Origin: UBA8401 sp041665525
Lineage (GTDB): Bacteria; Bacteroidota; Ignavibacteria; UBA10030; UBA8401
Direction: 5' to 3'
Length of the DNA stretch: 64,000 nucleotides
Assembly: GCA_041665525.1 (NCBI GenBank)
Contig: JBAYIS010000001.1
Coordinates: 1 to 64,000 of the forward strand
The notes under the pieces were generated by a model. The model saw only the letters and a program-made list of their open reading frames with translations. It searched no databases and was not told the DNA's origin. Each line of letters begins with the position of its first letter. Positions within the stretch are counted from its first letter, which is position 1. Position numbers and translations under genes: made by a program. This document shows, piece by piece, positions 53,071-62,484 of this stretch.

Positions 53071-54354
53071 ATGACGAAAAATATATTGTTGCAATCAGGC
53101 AGGCTCATCGATCCATCCAATCAGCGGGATGAAGTCGTCGATATTCTCATAACAGACGGCATAATTGAATCGATCAAACCGAAGATCTCCGTCACCGGCG
53201 ACCATACGGTGATAGATCTTAAGAACAAAGTGGTTGCACCGGGATTCATCGATATCCACGTTCACCTTCGTGAACCGGGATACGAACATAAGGAGACAAT
53301 TGAAACGGGAACATTCTCCGCAGCGTATGGGGGATTCACGGCAGTCTGCTGTATGCCGAATACGAATCCGGCAATCGACGACGAATCGATCGTCACATTT
53401 ATCACAACGCAGGGGAAAAAGGTTCATAATGGAATTGTCGATGTGTTTCCGATCGCTTCAGTCAGCAAAGCGCGGGAGGGGAAGACGCTTGCACCGATTG
53501 CAGAACTGGTTCACGCTGGTGCGGTTGGATTAAGCGATGACGGAGCGCCGGTGTTCGATGCGAAGGTCATGCGACGGGCACTGGAATATGCGAAAATGTA
53601 CAACGTTCCGGTGATGCAGCATTGTGAAATACCGGAACTAGCGCACGGCGGTGTAATGAATGAAGGAAGGGTTTCAACGGAACTCGGATTGCCGGGCATT
53701 CCCGGCGTGGCCGAAGAGATCATGATCGCTCGCGATCTGCTCCTTTCCGAATACACGAATTCACGGTATCACGTTTGTCACATGAGCACGGCCGTTGCCG
53801 TCGATCTGGTTCGACAGGGAAAGAAAAAGGGGATCCAGGTCACCTGTGAAGTGACTCCGCACCATTTTACCGTGACGGATGAGATTGTCCGATCATATGA
53901 CACCAATACAAAAATGAATCCACCGCTCAGAACTCAAAATGATATTGATGCCATTAAAGCGGGATTGCAGGACGGAACGATTGATGTGATAGCAACGGAT
54001 CATGCGCCGCATTCATTGGATGAAAAAGAAGTTGATTACATCCAGGCACCATTCGGCATCGTCGGTCTTGAAACTGCCATCGGACTGTGCATAACGGAAC
54101 TTGTGGAAAAGAAATTTCTGACGCTCGGACAGCTTATTGAAAAATTATCCATTAATCCCCGAAAGATTATCGGTAAAGAGATCCGTGTGAGCGAAGGAGA
54201 ACCGGCAAACCTGACATTCTTCGATCCGTCGGTCGAATGGAAAGTGGAGATTGCCAAATTCAAATCGAAATCGAAGAACTCGCCGTTTGACGGACGAATG
54301 CTGAAAGGGAAAGCGGTCGGAATTTATAACCACGGTTCGCTGTTGATGTATTGA
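53071..54354 (+). CDS. pyrC: Dihydroorotase, class I
   Basis: The enzyme closes N-carbamoylaspartate to dihydroorotate. The 427-aa amidohydrolase has the metal motif DIHVHLREPGYEHKE (about 61-75), the carbamylated-lysine region replaced by a GLSDDGAPVFD segment as in type I enzymes, and the late metal Asp in ATDHAPHS. Length and motifs fit the zinc-dependent type I enzymes that often associate with PyrB. Its TGA stop overlaps the ATG of pgeF (TGATG). Confidence 0.96.
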   Translation: MTKNILLQSGRLIDPSNQRDEVVDILITDGIIESIKPKISVTGDHTVIDLKNKVVAPGFIDIHVHLREPGYEHKETIETGTFSAAYGGFTAVCCMPNTNPAIDDESIVTFITTQGKKVHNGIVDVFPIASVSKAREGKTLAPIAELVHAGAVGLSDDGAPVFDAKVMRRALEYAKMYNVPVMQHCEIPELAHGGVMNEGRVSTELGLPGIPGVAEEIMIARDLLLSEYTNSRYHVCHMSTAVAVDLVRQGKKKGIQVTCEVTPHHFTVTDEIVRSYDTNTKMNPPLRTQNDIDAIKAGLQDGTIDVIATDHAPHSLDEKEVDYIQAPFGIVGLETAIGLCITELVEKKFLTLGQLIEKLSINPRKIIGKEIRVSEGEPANLTFFDPSVEWKVEIAKFKSKSKNSPFDGRMLKGKAVGIYNHGSLLMY

Positions 54355-55088
54355 TGCTCATCGTACGTTCTGAAATATTTTCCCGGTATCCGGAACTTCT
54401 GTTCGGTATGAGCACGAGAGAGGGGGGTGTTAGTCCGGGAACGCTTGGATTGAATTTGAGCTATACAGTGAGGGATGAACCACACAATGTCAGAGAAAAC
54501 CGAACGCGATTCTTCTCTGCGCTTGGTGTCACGGAATTACAGGTTGCATTCGCCGGTCAACAGCATACCACACATAGTGTTGTCGTAGACCAGCCTGGTC
54601 ACACCAAACAGTGCGATGCACTCATCACCGCCGAGGAAAATATTTTTATTTCAATTAGTATTGCCGATTGTACTCCGGTAATGCTGTATGATCCGCACAA
54701 TAAGATTGTTGCAGCAGTTCATGCCGGATGGCGCGGTACCTCCGGCAGAATCGTGGAAAAAACGCTGCTTCAATTGCACAATAAGTTTGGATCAAAGATG
54801 CAGGATGTGGCGGCATTCATTGGTCCTTCCGCAGGCAAATGCTGTTATGAAGTTGGAGAAGAGGTTGCCGTTCAGTTTCATCCGGACTGTTGCACACAAA
54901 AGGCCGATGGGAAATTTCTGTTAGATGTGAAAAAAGCGAATATGCTTCAACTTCTTGAAAATGGCGTAGCAAATACTAATATTGAGACAAACGTGGACTG
55001 TACGATCCACAATACGGCGTATCATTCCCATCGCAGGGATGGAATATCATCCGGGCGAATGCTTGCCGTGATAGGAATTACTAAATAA
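54354..55088 (+). CDS. pgeF: Multicopper polyphenol-oxidase family protein / purine nucleoside phosphorylase-like (YfiH, DUF152)
   Basis: A 244-aa member of the YfiH/PgeF (laccase-domain) family. The metal-binding motif residues are visible in AFAGQQHTTHS, SIADCTPVMLYD, AVHAGWRGTSG and GPSAGKCCYEVG. Family work links it to purine nucleoside cleavage and to removal of mis-incorporated L-Ser from peptidoglycan precursors. I start at the ATG at 54354, which overlaps the pyrC stop; a TTG one codon before is possible. Its place at the end of the pyr operon suggests a nucleoside-salvage role. Confidence 0.88.
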   Translation: MLIVRSEIFSRYPELLFGMSTREGGVSPGTLGLNLSYTVRDEPHNVRENRTRFFSALGVTELQVAFAGQQHTTHSVVVDQPGHTKQCDALITAEENIFISISIADCTPVMLYDPHNKIVAAVHAGWRGTSGRIVEKTLLQLHNKFGSKMQDVAAFIGPSAGKCCYEVGEEVAVQFHPDCCTQKADGKFLLDVKKANMLQLLENGVANTNIETNVDCTIHNTAYHSHRRDGISSGRMLAVIGITK

Positions 55089-55100
55089 GGAAAAAATTGT

Positions 55101-56936
55101 ATGTGTGGTATTATTGGATATGTTGGAGAAAAGAACGCTTTACCGATACTCATAGACGGTTTGAAACGCTTGGAGTATCGGGGTTATGACTCTGCCGGTA
55201 TCGCTGTCTTCCGAGACGGTACACTACATATTCAGAAGAAAGCAGGGAAGGTATCTGAGTTGGAAAAGTGTGCTCCGTTGAGCCGGTATGAAGGAACTAT
55301 CGGCATCGGACATACGCGCTGGGCAACGCATGGAGAGCCGAGTGATCTCAATTCGCATCCGCACGTGAGCGGCAACGGCACGATCGCGTTGATCCATAAC
55401 GGCATTATTGAAAATTATCAGACCATTAAAACCATGCTTCTCAAGCTGGGATACACTTTTTCTTCCGCAACGGATACAGAGGTGTTGGTTCAGCTGATTC
55501 AAGAAATGAAAAAAGCTTCCGGGGATATCGAAACTGCTGTGCGGCTTGCGTTACGGCAGGTGGAAGGCACTTATGGTATTGCAGTACTCTCGTCCGAAGA
55601 ACCGGACAAAATTATTGCGGCACGAAAAGGGAGCCCTCTGATCATCGGCGTGGGAGAGAATGAACATTTCGTTGCTTCGGATGCTGCAGCAATCATTCCA
55701 TATACTCGACAGGTAGTTTATTTAGAGGACGGGGAAATCGCTGTTTTAACAAAAGAGAAATTCGAAACCAAGACAATCGATAATATCGAGAAGATCAAAC
55801 AAATCCATGAAGTGACATTCGACATCGAGGAGATTGAAAAAGGGGGGTATGAACATTTCATGTTGAAGGAGATCATGGAGCAGCCTGAAACGGTCAAAAA
55901 CTCCATGCGCGGCAGGGTATTACTGGATGAAGGGAATGCCAAACTGAGCGGATTGAACGATGTGATGCTCCAACTGGAGAACACGCAGCGAATCATCATC
56001 ACAGCTTGCGGTACCTCGTGGCATGCCGGCCTTGTGGGCGAATATATGATCGAACAATATGCAAAGGTTCCGGTAGAGGTGGAATATGCTTCAGAATTTC
56101 GGTACAGGAATCCGATCATCCGGCCGAGCGATGTTCTGTTTCTCATCAGTCAAAGCGGAGAAACAGCGGATACGCGCGCAGCGTTGCAGGAAGCGAAACA
56201 GAAAGGTGCATCGGTACTGGGAATTTGTAATGTTGTCGGGAGCACAATCGCACGTGAAAGTCAGGGAGGTGTCTATATCCATGCAGGTCCGGAAATTGGC
56301 GTTGCTTCCACGAAAGCTTTTACATCGCAGTTGGTCGTCCTTTCGCTTATAACGCTGTTGATAGCACGGCAGCGCCGTACAATCTCCGATGAAACAGCAA
56401 TAACGATTTGCAAAGAGCTGCTTGATCTTCCGAACAAAATCCAGACAATACTTACGGAAACGAGTCATATTGAGTCGATCGCGGAAGAGTTCAAACATGC
56501 GAACAATTTCTTATACCTTGGCCGCGGTTTGAACTTTCCGGTAGCATTGGAAGGTGCGTTGAAGTTAAAGGAAATCTCATATATTCATGCTGAAGGATAT
56601 CCTGCCGCAGAGATGAAACACGGCCCTATCGCCTTGATCGATGAGAATATGCCGGTTGTTATCATTGCACCAAAAGACAGCAGCTATGACAAGATCATCT
56701 CTAATATGCAGGAGGTGAAAGCGCGTAAAGGCCGGATTATTGCCATTGCGAATGAAGTCGATCCACAGATTAAGGCGCTGGCTGACTATATTATCCAGGT
56801 ACCTCAGACGCTTGAAATGCTTTCGCCGATCGTCAACGTTATCCCATTACAATTATTAGCCTATTTTATCGCGGTAAAACGGGGATGCAATGTCGATCAA
56901 CCGAGAAATCTGGCTAAAAGCGTCACAGTAGAATGA
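55101..56936 (+). CDS. glmS: Glutamine-fructose-6-phosphate aminotransferase (isomerizing)
   Basis: The enzyme makes glucosamine-6-phosphate from fructose-6-phosphate and glutamine for peptidoglycan and LPS. The 611-aa protein starts MCGIIGYVG, with the N-terminal nucleophile Cys exposed after Met removal. The GATase II domain (about 1-220, GHTRWATHG) is followed by two SIS domains (about 285-590; GTSWHAGLVGEY, SQSGETADT, EGALKLKEISYIHAEGYPA), and it ends in LAKSVTVE as expected. No glmS ribozyme-like structure fits in the 12-nt gap to pgeF. Confidence 0.97.
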   Translation: MCGIIGYVGEKNALPILIDGLKRLEYRGYDSAGIAVFRDGTLHIQKKAGKVSELEKCAPLSRYEGTIGIGHTRWATHGEPSDLNSHPHVSGNGTIALIHNGIIENYQTIKTMLLKLGYTFSSATDTEVLVQLIQEMKKASGDIETAVRLALRQVEGTYGIAVLSSEEPDKIIAARKGSPLIIGVGENEHFVASDAAAIIPYTRQVVYLEDGEIAVLTKEKFETKTIDNIEKIKQIHEVTFDIEEIEKGGYEHFMLKEIMEQPETVKNSMRGRVLLDEGNAKLSGLNDVMLQLENTQRIIITACGTSWHAGLVGEYMIEQYAKVPVEVEYASEFRYRNPIIRPSDVLFLISQSGETADTRAALQEAKQKGASVLGICNVVGSTIARESQGGVYIHAGPEIGVASTKAFTSQLVVLSLITLLIARQRRTISDETAITICKELLDLPNKIQTILTETSHIESIAEEFKHANNFLYLGRGLNFPVALEGALKLKEISYIHAEGYPAAEMKHGPIALIDENMPVVIIAPKDSSYDKIISNMQEVKARKGRIIAIANEVDPQIKALADYIIQVPQTLEMLSPIVNVIPLQLLAYFIAVKRGCNVDQPRNLAKSVTVE

Positions 56937-56968
56937 TTTGTTTCAACCGATAAAACTTTGTATTTTTA
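56937..56968 (+). promoter_or_regulatory. Bacteroidota-type promoter for the SDR gene
   Basis: TTTG (56937-56940), a 20-nt spacer and TATTTTTA (56961-56968) have the same geometry as the nuoJ promoter. It lies 36 nt before the GTG start of the SDR gene. Confidence 0.55.
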
Positions 56969-57004
56969 CACCGGAATCTCAATAACAACTAAGGAAAGTA
57001 TACC

Positions 57005-57838
57005 GTGGCAATAGATTATCGATTCAAAAACACTGATTGGGCATTGATCCTGGGAGCATCGAGCGGATTCGGCGGCGCAACGGCTGTAGAACTTGCACGG
57101 CATGGAATGAACATTTGCGGCGTGCATTTCGACCGTGCTGCGACCATTCCGAATGCAGAAAAAGTGAAAGCCGACTGTGAATCACTTGGTGTGAAAACAC
57201 TCTTTTTTAACGTGAACGCATCAGATGCGGAAAAACGGAAGGAAGTGACAGATACACTGGCAGCACAGATGACGTCACCGGATGCACAGGTGAAAGTGCT
57301 GATGCATTCCCTTGCCTTCGGTTCGTTGAAACCGTTCGTCGCAAAGGACCCGAAGAACCAATTGACGCAGGCGCAGATCGAGATGACAATGGATGTGATG
57401 GCGAATGCATTGGTCTATTGGACACAAAGTGTTTTTAATAAAGGTTTGTTGAAAAAAGGGAGTAGAATTTATACGATGACCAGTTCCGGGGGGCATTCAC
57501 AATTTCCGGATTATGGTGCTGTTTCTGCGGCTAAAGCCGCATCAGAAGCATATATCCGGCAACTGACACTGGAATTGGGACCTTATGGAATTACCTGCAA
57601 TGCAATCATGGCAGGTGTAACCGAAACTGCCGCATTGGCAAAAATTCCAGGTGCAAAGAAGATGATTGATCTAGCTCTCTCAAAAAATCCTGCATTGAAA
57701 TTGACAACGCCGGAAGCTGTGGCAAAAGCTATATCCCTGCTGTCACATGAAGATGCATTCTTTATCTCGGGAAACACTATCGGCGTCGACGGTGGAGAAG
57801 ATATCGTCGAGTTTGTCGGCGACAACCCGATGGCATAA
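57005..57838 (+). CDS. SDR-family oxidoreductase, enoyl-ACP-reductase-like
   Basis: A 277-aa short-chain dehydrogenase. The nucleotide motif is GASSGFGGA near residue 17. The catalytic pair is Tyr-x6-Lys (YGAVSAAK, about 179-186), the spacing seen in FabI/FabL enoyl-ACP reductases rather than the Tyr-x3-Lys of ordinary SDRs. MHSLAFGSLKPF is also FabI-like. It may therefore catalyse the last step of fatty-acid elongation, but the N-terminal motif differs from classic FabI, so I give no symbol. The start codon is GTG with GGAAAG 5 nt upstream. An intrinsic terminator follows. Confidence 0.8.
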   Translation: MAIDYRFKNTDWALILGASSGFGGATAVELARHGMNICGVHFDRAATIPNAEKVKADCESLGVKTLFFNVNASDAEKRKEVTDTLAAQMTSPDAQVKVLMHSLAFGSLKPFVAKDPKNQLTQAQIEMTMDVMANALVYWTQSVFNKGLLKKGSRIYTMTSSGGHSQFPDYGAVSAAKAASEAYIRQLTLELGPYGITCNAIMAGVTETAALAKIPGAKKMIDLALSKNPALKLTTPEAVAKAISLLSHEDAFFISGNTIGVDGGEDIVEFVGDNPMA

Positions 57839-57867
57839 TTCTGCAACAACTATATTTTCAATGTCAG

Positions 57868-57898
57868 ATACCGCCGTGATTCGGCGGTATTTTTATTT
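57868..57898 (+). terminator. Intrinsic terminator after the SDR gene
   Basis: The perfect 9-bp stem ATACCGCCG (57868-57876) / CGGCGGTAT (57882-57890) with a 5-nt loop is followed by a T-rich run. The run ends exactly where the arfB ATG (57899) begins. Confidence 0.85.
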
Positions 57899-58330
57899 AT
57901 GGAAGATATCATCATCAGCAGTAAGATTACTATTCCGGCTTCCACCGTTTCGTTCACGTTTTCCCGGAGCGGTGGAAAAGGGGGGCAGAATGTCAATAAA
58001 GTGTCGACCCGTGTCGAATTGTATTGTGACATCAGTGGAATTCGGTGTTCTGAACGGATCCGCTCGCTCATCCGGCATCATCTGTCGAATCGTCTCGACT
58101 CCGGCGGTATTCTCCGCATCGTTGCACAGGACTCGCGCAGTCAATGGCAGAATAAGCAGCGGGCGATTGAACGGCTGATCGAAAATGTTGCTGCCGCCGC
58201 AAAAGAGGAAACAGTGCGGATCGCTACTCGGCCGACACGGGCGTCGAAATCCGCTCGTATAGAAGTAAAGAAAAAATCGGGAAGACAAAAAATACTTCGT
58301 CAAAAGAATTTTCTTTCATCGATGGAATAA
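57899..58330 (+). CDS. arfB: Alternative ribosome-rescue factor / peptidyl-tRNA hydrolase
   Basis: ArfB (YaeJ) frees stalled ribosomes on mRNAs lacking a stop codon by hydrolysing peptidyl-tRNA. The 143-aa protein has the catalytic GGQ motif in RSGGKGGQNVNKVST (about 23-37) and the basic C-terminal tail (KKKSGRQKILRQKN) that enters the empty mRNA channel. The length is typical. It has no stop-codon recognition domain, as expected. The ATG follows the T-run of a terminator with no ribosome site visible, so it is likely to be weakly expressed or started in an unusual way. Confidence 0.93.
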   Translation: MEDIIISSKITIPASTVSFTFSRSGGKGGQNVNKVSTRVELYCDISGIRCSERIRSLIRHHLSNRLDSGGILRIVAQDSRSQWQNKQRAIERLIENVAAAAKEETVRIATRPTRASKSARIEVKKKSGRQKILRQKNFLSSME

Positions 58331-58413
58331 TTGACAAGAGCAATTCGTTTGTTTGGTCCGTGTGAGGAATTAGTCGTTCCGTAATAACCAAAGTTTTCGT
58401 ATATTATTCCGTT

Positions 58414-59106
58414 ATGCAAAAAGAATATGTACGAAATCTCTTTGACAAGATTGCTTACCGTTACGACCTGCTCAATCATCTCCTGAGCGGCGGTGTTGAT
58501 CTGTATTGGCGCCGTGCGGCTATCCAAACGTTGATACCGCTTCAACCGAAATGCATCCTGGATGTCGCGACCGGCACTGCCGATTTCGCAGTGGCAGCGC
58601 TGCGACTCGGACCGGAAGAAGTGATTGGTGTCGATATTTCCGAAACAATGCTGAAGGTCGGCAGAAAAAAAATTGTTGACCGTAACCTTACAGCGCATAT
58701 CCGCCTTGAAAATGGCGAAGCAGAACAATTGAATTTCGAAACAGGCCGGTTTGATGCTGCGATTGTTGCTTTCGGTGCACGTAATTTTGAAGATCTGGAC
58801 AAAGGACTTTCTGAGATGAATCGGGTGTTGCGATCCGGCGGCGCAATTGTCGTACTGGAATTCTCCCGCCCGAATATCTTCCCGCTAAAGCAACTGTATT
58901 TTTTCTATTTTAAACACATTTTGCCGATGATCGGCCGCATGATTTCGAAGGATAAGGAAGCATACCAATATCTTCCCGATACCGTCATGCGGTTCCCTGA
59001 AGGGAATGCATTCCTCGACCGTTTGAAGGGGGCTGGATTCTCATCGCTGCGGGAGCATCGCCTGACATTCGGTATTGCCACCATTTATTACGGAGTAAAA
59101 CAATAA
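58414..59106 (+). CDS. menG: Demethylmenaquinone methyltransferase (UbiE/MenG)
   Basis: The enzyme adds the final methyl group to the quinone ring using S-adenosylmethionine. The 230-aa protein has VRNLFDKIAYRYDLLNHLLS at the N-terminus, the SAM motif LDVATGTADFAV (about 50-61), VDISETML, and AFGARNFEDLDKGL, all family signatures. With the MqnD-like gene overlapping it by 1 nt, menaquinone rather than ubiquinone is the expected product. Confidence 0.95.
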   Translation: MQKEYVRNLFDKIAYRYDLLNHLLSGGVDLYWRRAAIQTLIPLQPKCILDVATGTADFAVAALRLGPEEVIGVDISETMLKVGRKKIVDRNLTAHIRLENGEAEQLNFETGRFDAAIVAFGARNFEDLDKGLSEMNRVLRSGGAIVVLEFSRPNIFPLKQLYFFYFKHILPMIGRMISKDKEAYQYLPDTVMRFPEGNAFLDRLKGAGFSSLREHRLTFGIATIYYGVKQ

Positions 59107-59942
59107 TGAGCGAACGAGTTATCAAAGTCGGACACAGCCCGGACCCGGATGATGCATTCATGTTCTACGGCTTAGCAAGTGAAAAGGTGAAACTGGAGGG
59201 GATTAAGATCGAGCATATGCTGGAGGATATTCAATCGCTGAATGTTCGCGCCATGAACGGCGAACTGGAAGTGACAGCTATTTCCGCTCATGCTTTTCCG
59301 TATGTGGCGGACAAATATTGGATCATGGTGACCGGAGCCAGTATGGGTGAAGGATACGGACCGGTAATCGTGTCAAAAAAATACAAGTCCCTTGAAGAAT
59401 TGAAAGGGAAGCGTGTTGCAACTCCCGGCAAATTAACGACCGCTACACTGTTGTTTAAAATCTTCACCGAAGGTATCGAGAATGTCGATATTCCATTTGA
59501 CCAGATCATGGATCGCGTTAACTCCGGAGAGTTCGATGCTGGTTTGTTGATTCATGAAGGACAATTAACATACCAGGCAGAGGGTTTCACAAAAATTCTG
59601 GATTTTGGCGAGTTCTGGGAAAACAGAACAAATGGTTTGCCGCTGCCCCTGGGACTTGATGTCGTGCGCAAAGATCTTGGAGTAGAGTTGGCAAAAAAAC
59701 TTTCCCGCGGTTTGAAGGAGAGCATACATTATGGTTATACTCACCAAAGCGAATCAGTACCCTACGCAATGAAATGGGGAAGAGGGATCGATTATTCGCT
59801 GGGAGAAAAATTTGTAAAGATGTATGTAAGCGAACTGACGATCGATATGGGTGAAAAGGGTAAAGAAGCACTTGAACTTCTCTTCAAATTGGGAAATGAA
59901 AAGGGATTAATACCCAATGTTCCTACTGTTGAATTATTCTAG
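59106..59942 (+). CDS. mqnD: MqnA/MqnD-family protein, probable 1,4-dihydroxy-6-naphthoate synthase
   Basis: A 278-aa protein of the periplasmic-binding-like MqnA/MqnD fold, working in the cytoplasmic futalosine pathway to menaquinone. The N-terminal motif GHSPDPDDAFMFYGL replaces the SPCPNDTFIF of well-studied MqnD enzymes. The catalytic-type segment LLIHEGQLTY (about 143-152) contains the conserved histidine. There is no signal peptide, which argues against a true ABC binding protein. Overlap with menG (TAATG) supports the menaquinone role; the choice of MqnD over MqnA is less sure. A terminator follows. Confidence 0.8.
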   Translation: MSERVIKVGHSPDPDDAFMFYGLASEKVKLEGIKIEHMLEDIQSLNVRAMNGELEVTAISAHAFPYVADKYWIMVTGASMGEGYGPVIVSKKYKSLEELKGKRVATPGKLTTATLLFKIFTEGIENVDIPFDQIMDRVNSGEFDAGLLIHEGQLTYQAEGFTKILDFGEFWENRTNGLPLPLGLDVVRKDLGVELAKKLSRGLKESIHYGYTHQSESVPYAMKWGRGIDYSLGEKFVKMYVSELTIDMGEKGKEALELLFKLGNEKGLIPNVPTVELF

Positions 59943-60009
59943 ATCCATTTCCCATCTTTAAGAAGATATCGACATCTGATTTCAATAGTGCAAAAAAATT
60001 GGATGAAAA

Positions 60010-60042
60010 GAGCTGAAAACATGCGTTAACAGCTCAGTTTTT
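60010..60042 (+). terminator. Probable intrinsic terminator after mqnD
   Basis: The stem GAGCTG (60010-60015) / CAGCTC (60030-60035), with an inner AAC/GTT pairing, is followed by AGTTTTT. Confidence 0.5.
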
Positions 60043-60072
60043 GGCATTAAAGTTGTCGGTTATTTTTCGGAT

Positions 60073-62484
60073 ATGGAGAAAACCCCCGCTGTTACAGACA
60101 CACAATCCTTCTGTTTCCATTGCGGCGATACAATTCGCGGCGAACGGATCGAACACGAAGGGAAGAATTTCTGTTGTTCGGGCTGCAAAACCGTTTACGA
60201 AATTTTGCAGCAGAACAATCTCTGTACGTATTATTCTATTCAACAATCTCCTGGTAACACTCCTTCTTCCATTGAGATATCGCGGTTTGCATTCCTGGAC
60301 GATCCAACAGTTCAACAACAGCTGCTGGACTTTTCCGACGGTAAAATCAGCAGAGTAACGCTTTCACTTCCAACGGTCCATTGCAGTTCATGCATTTGGT
60401 TGTTGGAACAGCTCTATAAACTTGATACAGGAATTATAGAATCGCGCGTGGAGTATCTCAAAAAGAAAGTGTCCGTCAAATTCCATTCCGAAAAAACCTC
60501 ATTGAAGAATATTGTTATTCTTCTCTCTTCCATCGGTTATGAACCGGAATTGCAGCTCGATGCGGCAGAGAGGAAAATGGACAGCGATATCACCCGCTCC
60601 CTGTATTATAAGATCGGCATAGCGGGATTTTGTTTTGGCAATGCGATGCTTTTTAGTTTCCCCGAATATTTGGGGTATGATGCCACCGAAGAATTCCTGC
60701 GGTCGATTTTTTCCTATCTAAACCTTCTGTTGGGAATCCCGGTCTTTTTTTACTGCAGCCAGGACTACTTCACATCGGCATACGGTGGACTGAAACGGAA
60801 GATTATCAATATTGATGTTCCGATTGCACTCGGAATTACCCTCCTATTCAGTAGAAGCGTCTACGAAATCATTTCGAAGACCGGACCGGGATTCATTGAT
60901 TCGCTCTGCGGACTATTGTTCTTTCTGCTGCTCGGGCGGTTGTTTCAGAGTAAAACATATGACCGGCTAAACTTTGATAGAAATTATACATCCTATTTTC
61001 CTCTTTCCGTGACGACAAAGAAGAACGGAGTGGAAACGACAGTTCCTATCGCTTCACTCAAACGCGGGAACCGTATCGTCATCCGTCACGGCGAGATCAT
61101 CCCCGCCGATGCGATGCTGCTGCAGGGGAATGCAGCAATCGACTATTCGTTCGTCACGGGAGAATCCACTCCGGTGGAAAAAGTACTTGGTGAGATGATC
61201 TTTGCAGGAGGAAAGCAAGCCGGGGGGGTAATCGAACTGGAAGTAATGAAAGAAGTTTCTCAAAGTTATCTGACACAATTGTGGAATAATTTCAATCACT
61301 CGTCACGTGAGAACGGACAATTATCGGAACTGTCGAATACTGTCAGCAAGTATTTTACGGTTGTCGTTTTGTTTATTTCGTTCGGAGTGTTGGCGTATTG
61401 GCTGCCGAAGGATGTGACGACTGCCATAAATGCATTTACTGGAATATTGATCGTTGCATGCCCATGCGCTCTTGCAATATCAATTCCATTTACACTGGGA
61501 ACGACTTTAAGGATTTTCGGGAAAAACGATTTGTATCTGAAGAACACCGGAGTGATCGAACTGATGACCCGGATTGATGCTGTTGTATTCGATAAAACCG
61601 GCACGATTACACACGCAAAGAGATCGTCAATCGAATTTATCGGAACAGAATTAACTCAACAGGAACAAGATGCTGTTTATTCACTGGTTTCCAATTCCGT
61701 TCATCCACTCAGCATGTTGATTGCAGAACACCTTTCCGCCGGACATGTTACAGTCGACAATTTTTCTGAAACGGTCAGCAAAGGGATCAGTGGAACTATC
61801 GGGGGGAAGGAATACCGCGTCGGGAGTAAAGATTTTGCAGGCGTTATTTTTTCTCCGGGAAGCGGAGCGATGAATGAATCGCGATCATATATCTCCATAA
61901 GCGGGGAGGTGAGAGGGTACTTTTCGATCAAGAATCTCTATCGCGATGGATTATCTGAAGTGATGCAGACCCTCGGCAGGAAAAAAACACTTGCCGTTGT
62001 TTCGGGCGACAACGAATCGGAACGGCCGCGGCTGCAGTCCTTGTTCCCGCTCGGAACAGATCTTCAATTCAACCAGACTCCATCGGAAAAATTGGACTAT
62101 GTTCGGACATTGCAATCCAGCGGCAAACGCGTGATGATGGTAGGCGATGGATTGAACGATGCCGGTGCGTTAATGCAAAGCAACCTTGGTTTCGCCGTCT
62201 CCGAGAATATTGCGCAATTCTCTCCATCATCAGATGCAATCCTTCACGGTGCACAATTCGACAAACTGCCGGAATTCATCCGGTTTGCCATTTCAAGCAT
62301 GCGGATCGTTATAGCGAGTTTTGTCCTGGCGTTCATGTACAATGTGGTAGGAATTTACTTTGCACTGCAGGGAACGCTTACGCCGGTAATGGCAGCGGTC
62401 CTGATGCCGACAAGTTCCATCACTATCGTAATCTTTACAACGTTGACGACACGGTTGTTAGCGAAACGAAGGGGGCTGTTATAA
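60073..62484 (+). CDS. ccoI: Heavy-metal P-type ATPase for cbb3 oxidase assembly
   Basis: CcoI/FixI is a P1B copper transporter of the inner membrane that supplies copper for cbb3 oxidase. The 803-aa protein has an N-terminal metal-binding domain (CFHCGDT and CCSGC, about 14-37), an HMA domain with HCSSC (about 107), eight expected helices with the CPC motif at 463-465, the TGEST actuator loop, and DKTGTIT with phosphorylated Asp507. The hinge reads GDGLNDAGAL. The ccoS start overlaps its stop (TAATG) and ccoN follows, which fixes the role better than the sequence alone. Confidence 0.93.
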   Translation: MEKTPAVTDTQSFCFHCGDTIRGERIEHEGKNFCCSGCKTVYEILQQNNLCTYYSIQQSPGNTPSSIEISRFAFLDDPTVQQQLLDFSDGKISRVTLSLPTVHCSSCIWLLEQLYKLDTGIIESRVEYLKKKVSVKFHSEKTSLKNIVILLSSIGYEPELQLDAAERKMDSDITRSLYYKIGIAGFCFGNAMLFSFPEYLGYDATEEFLRSIFSYLNLLLGIPVFFYCSQDYFTSAYGGLKRKIINIDVPIALGITLLFSRSVYEIISKTGPGFIDSLCGLLFFLLLGRLFQSKTYDRLNFDRNYTSYFPLSVTTKKNGVETTVPIASLKRGNRIVIRHGEIIPADAMLLQGNAAIDYSFVTGESTPVEKVLGEMIFAGGKQAGGVIELEVMKEVSQSYLTQLWNNFNHSSRENGQLSELSNTVSKYFTVVVLFISFGVLAYWLPKDVTTAINAFTGILIVACPCALAISIPFTLGTTLRIFGKNDLYLKNTGVIELMTRIDAVVFDKTGTITHAKRSSIEFIGTELTQQEQDAVYSLVSNSVHPLSMLIAEHLSAGHVTVDNFSETVSKGISGTIGGKEYRVGSKDFAGVIFSPGSGAMNESRSYISISGEVRGYFSIKNLYRDGLSEVMQTLGRKKTLAVVSGDNESERPRLQSLFPLGTDLQFNQTPSEKLDYVRTLQSSGKRVMMVGDGLNDAGALMQSNLGFAVSENIAQFSPSSDAILHGAQFDKLPEFIRFAISSMRIVIASFVLAFMYNVVGIYFALQGTLTPVMAAVLMPTSSITIVIFTTLTTRLLAKRRGLL

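Noticed and set aside
60040..60075. TTTG-N17-TATTTTTC as a promoter for ccoI
   Set aside because: It would place the transcript start at or after the ATG at 60073; without start mapping a leaderless mRNA is too speculative.
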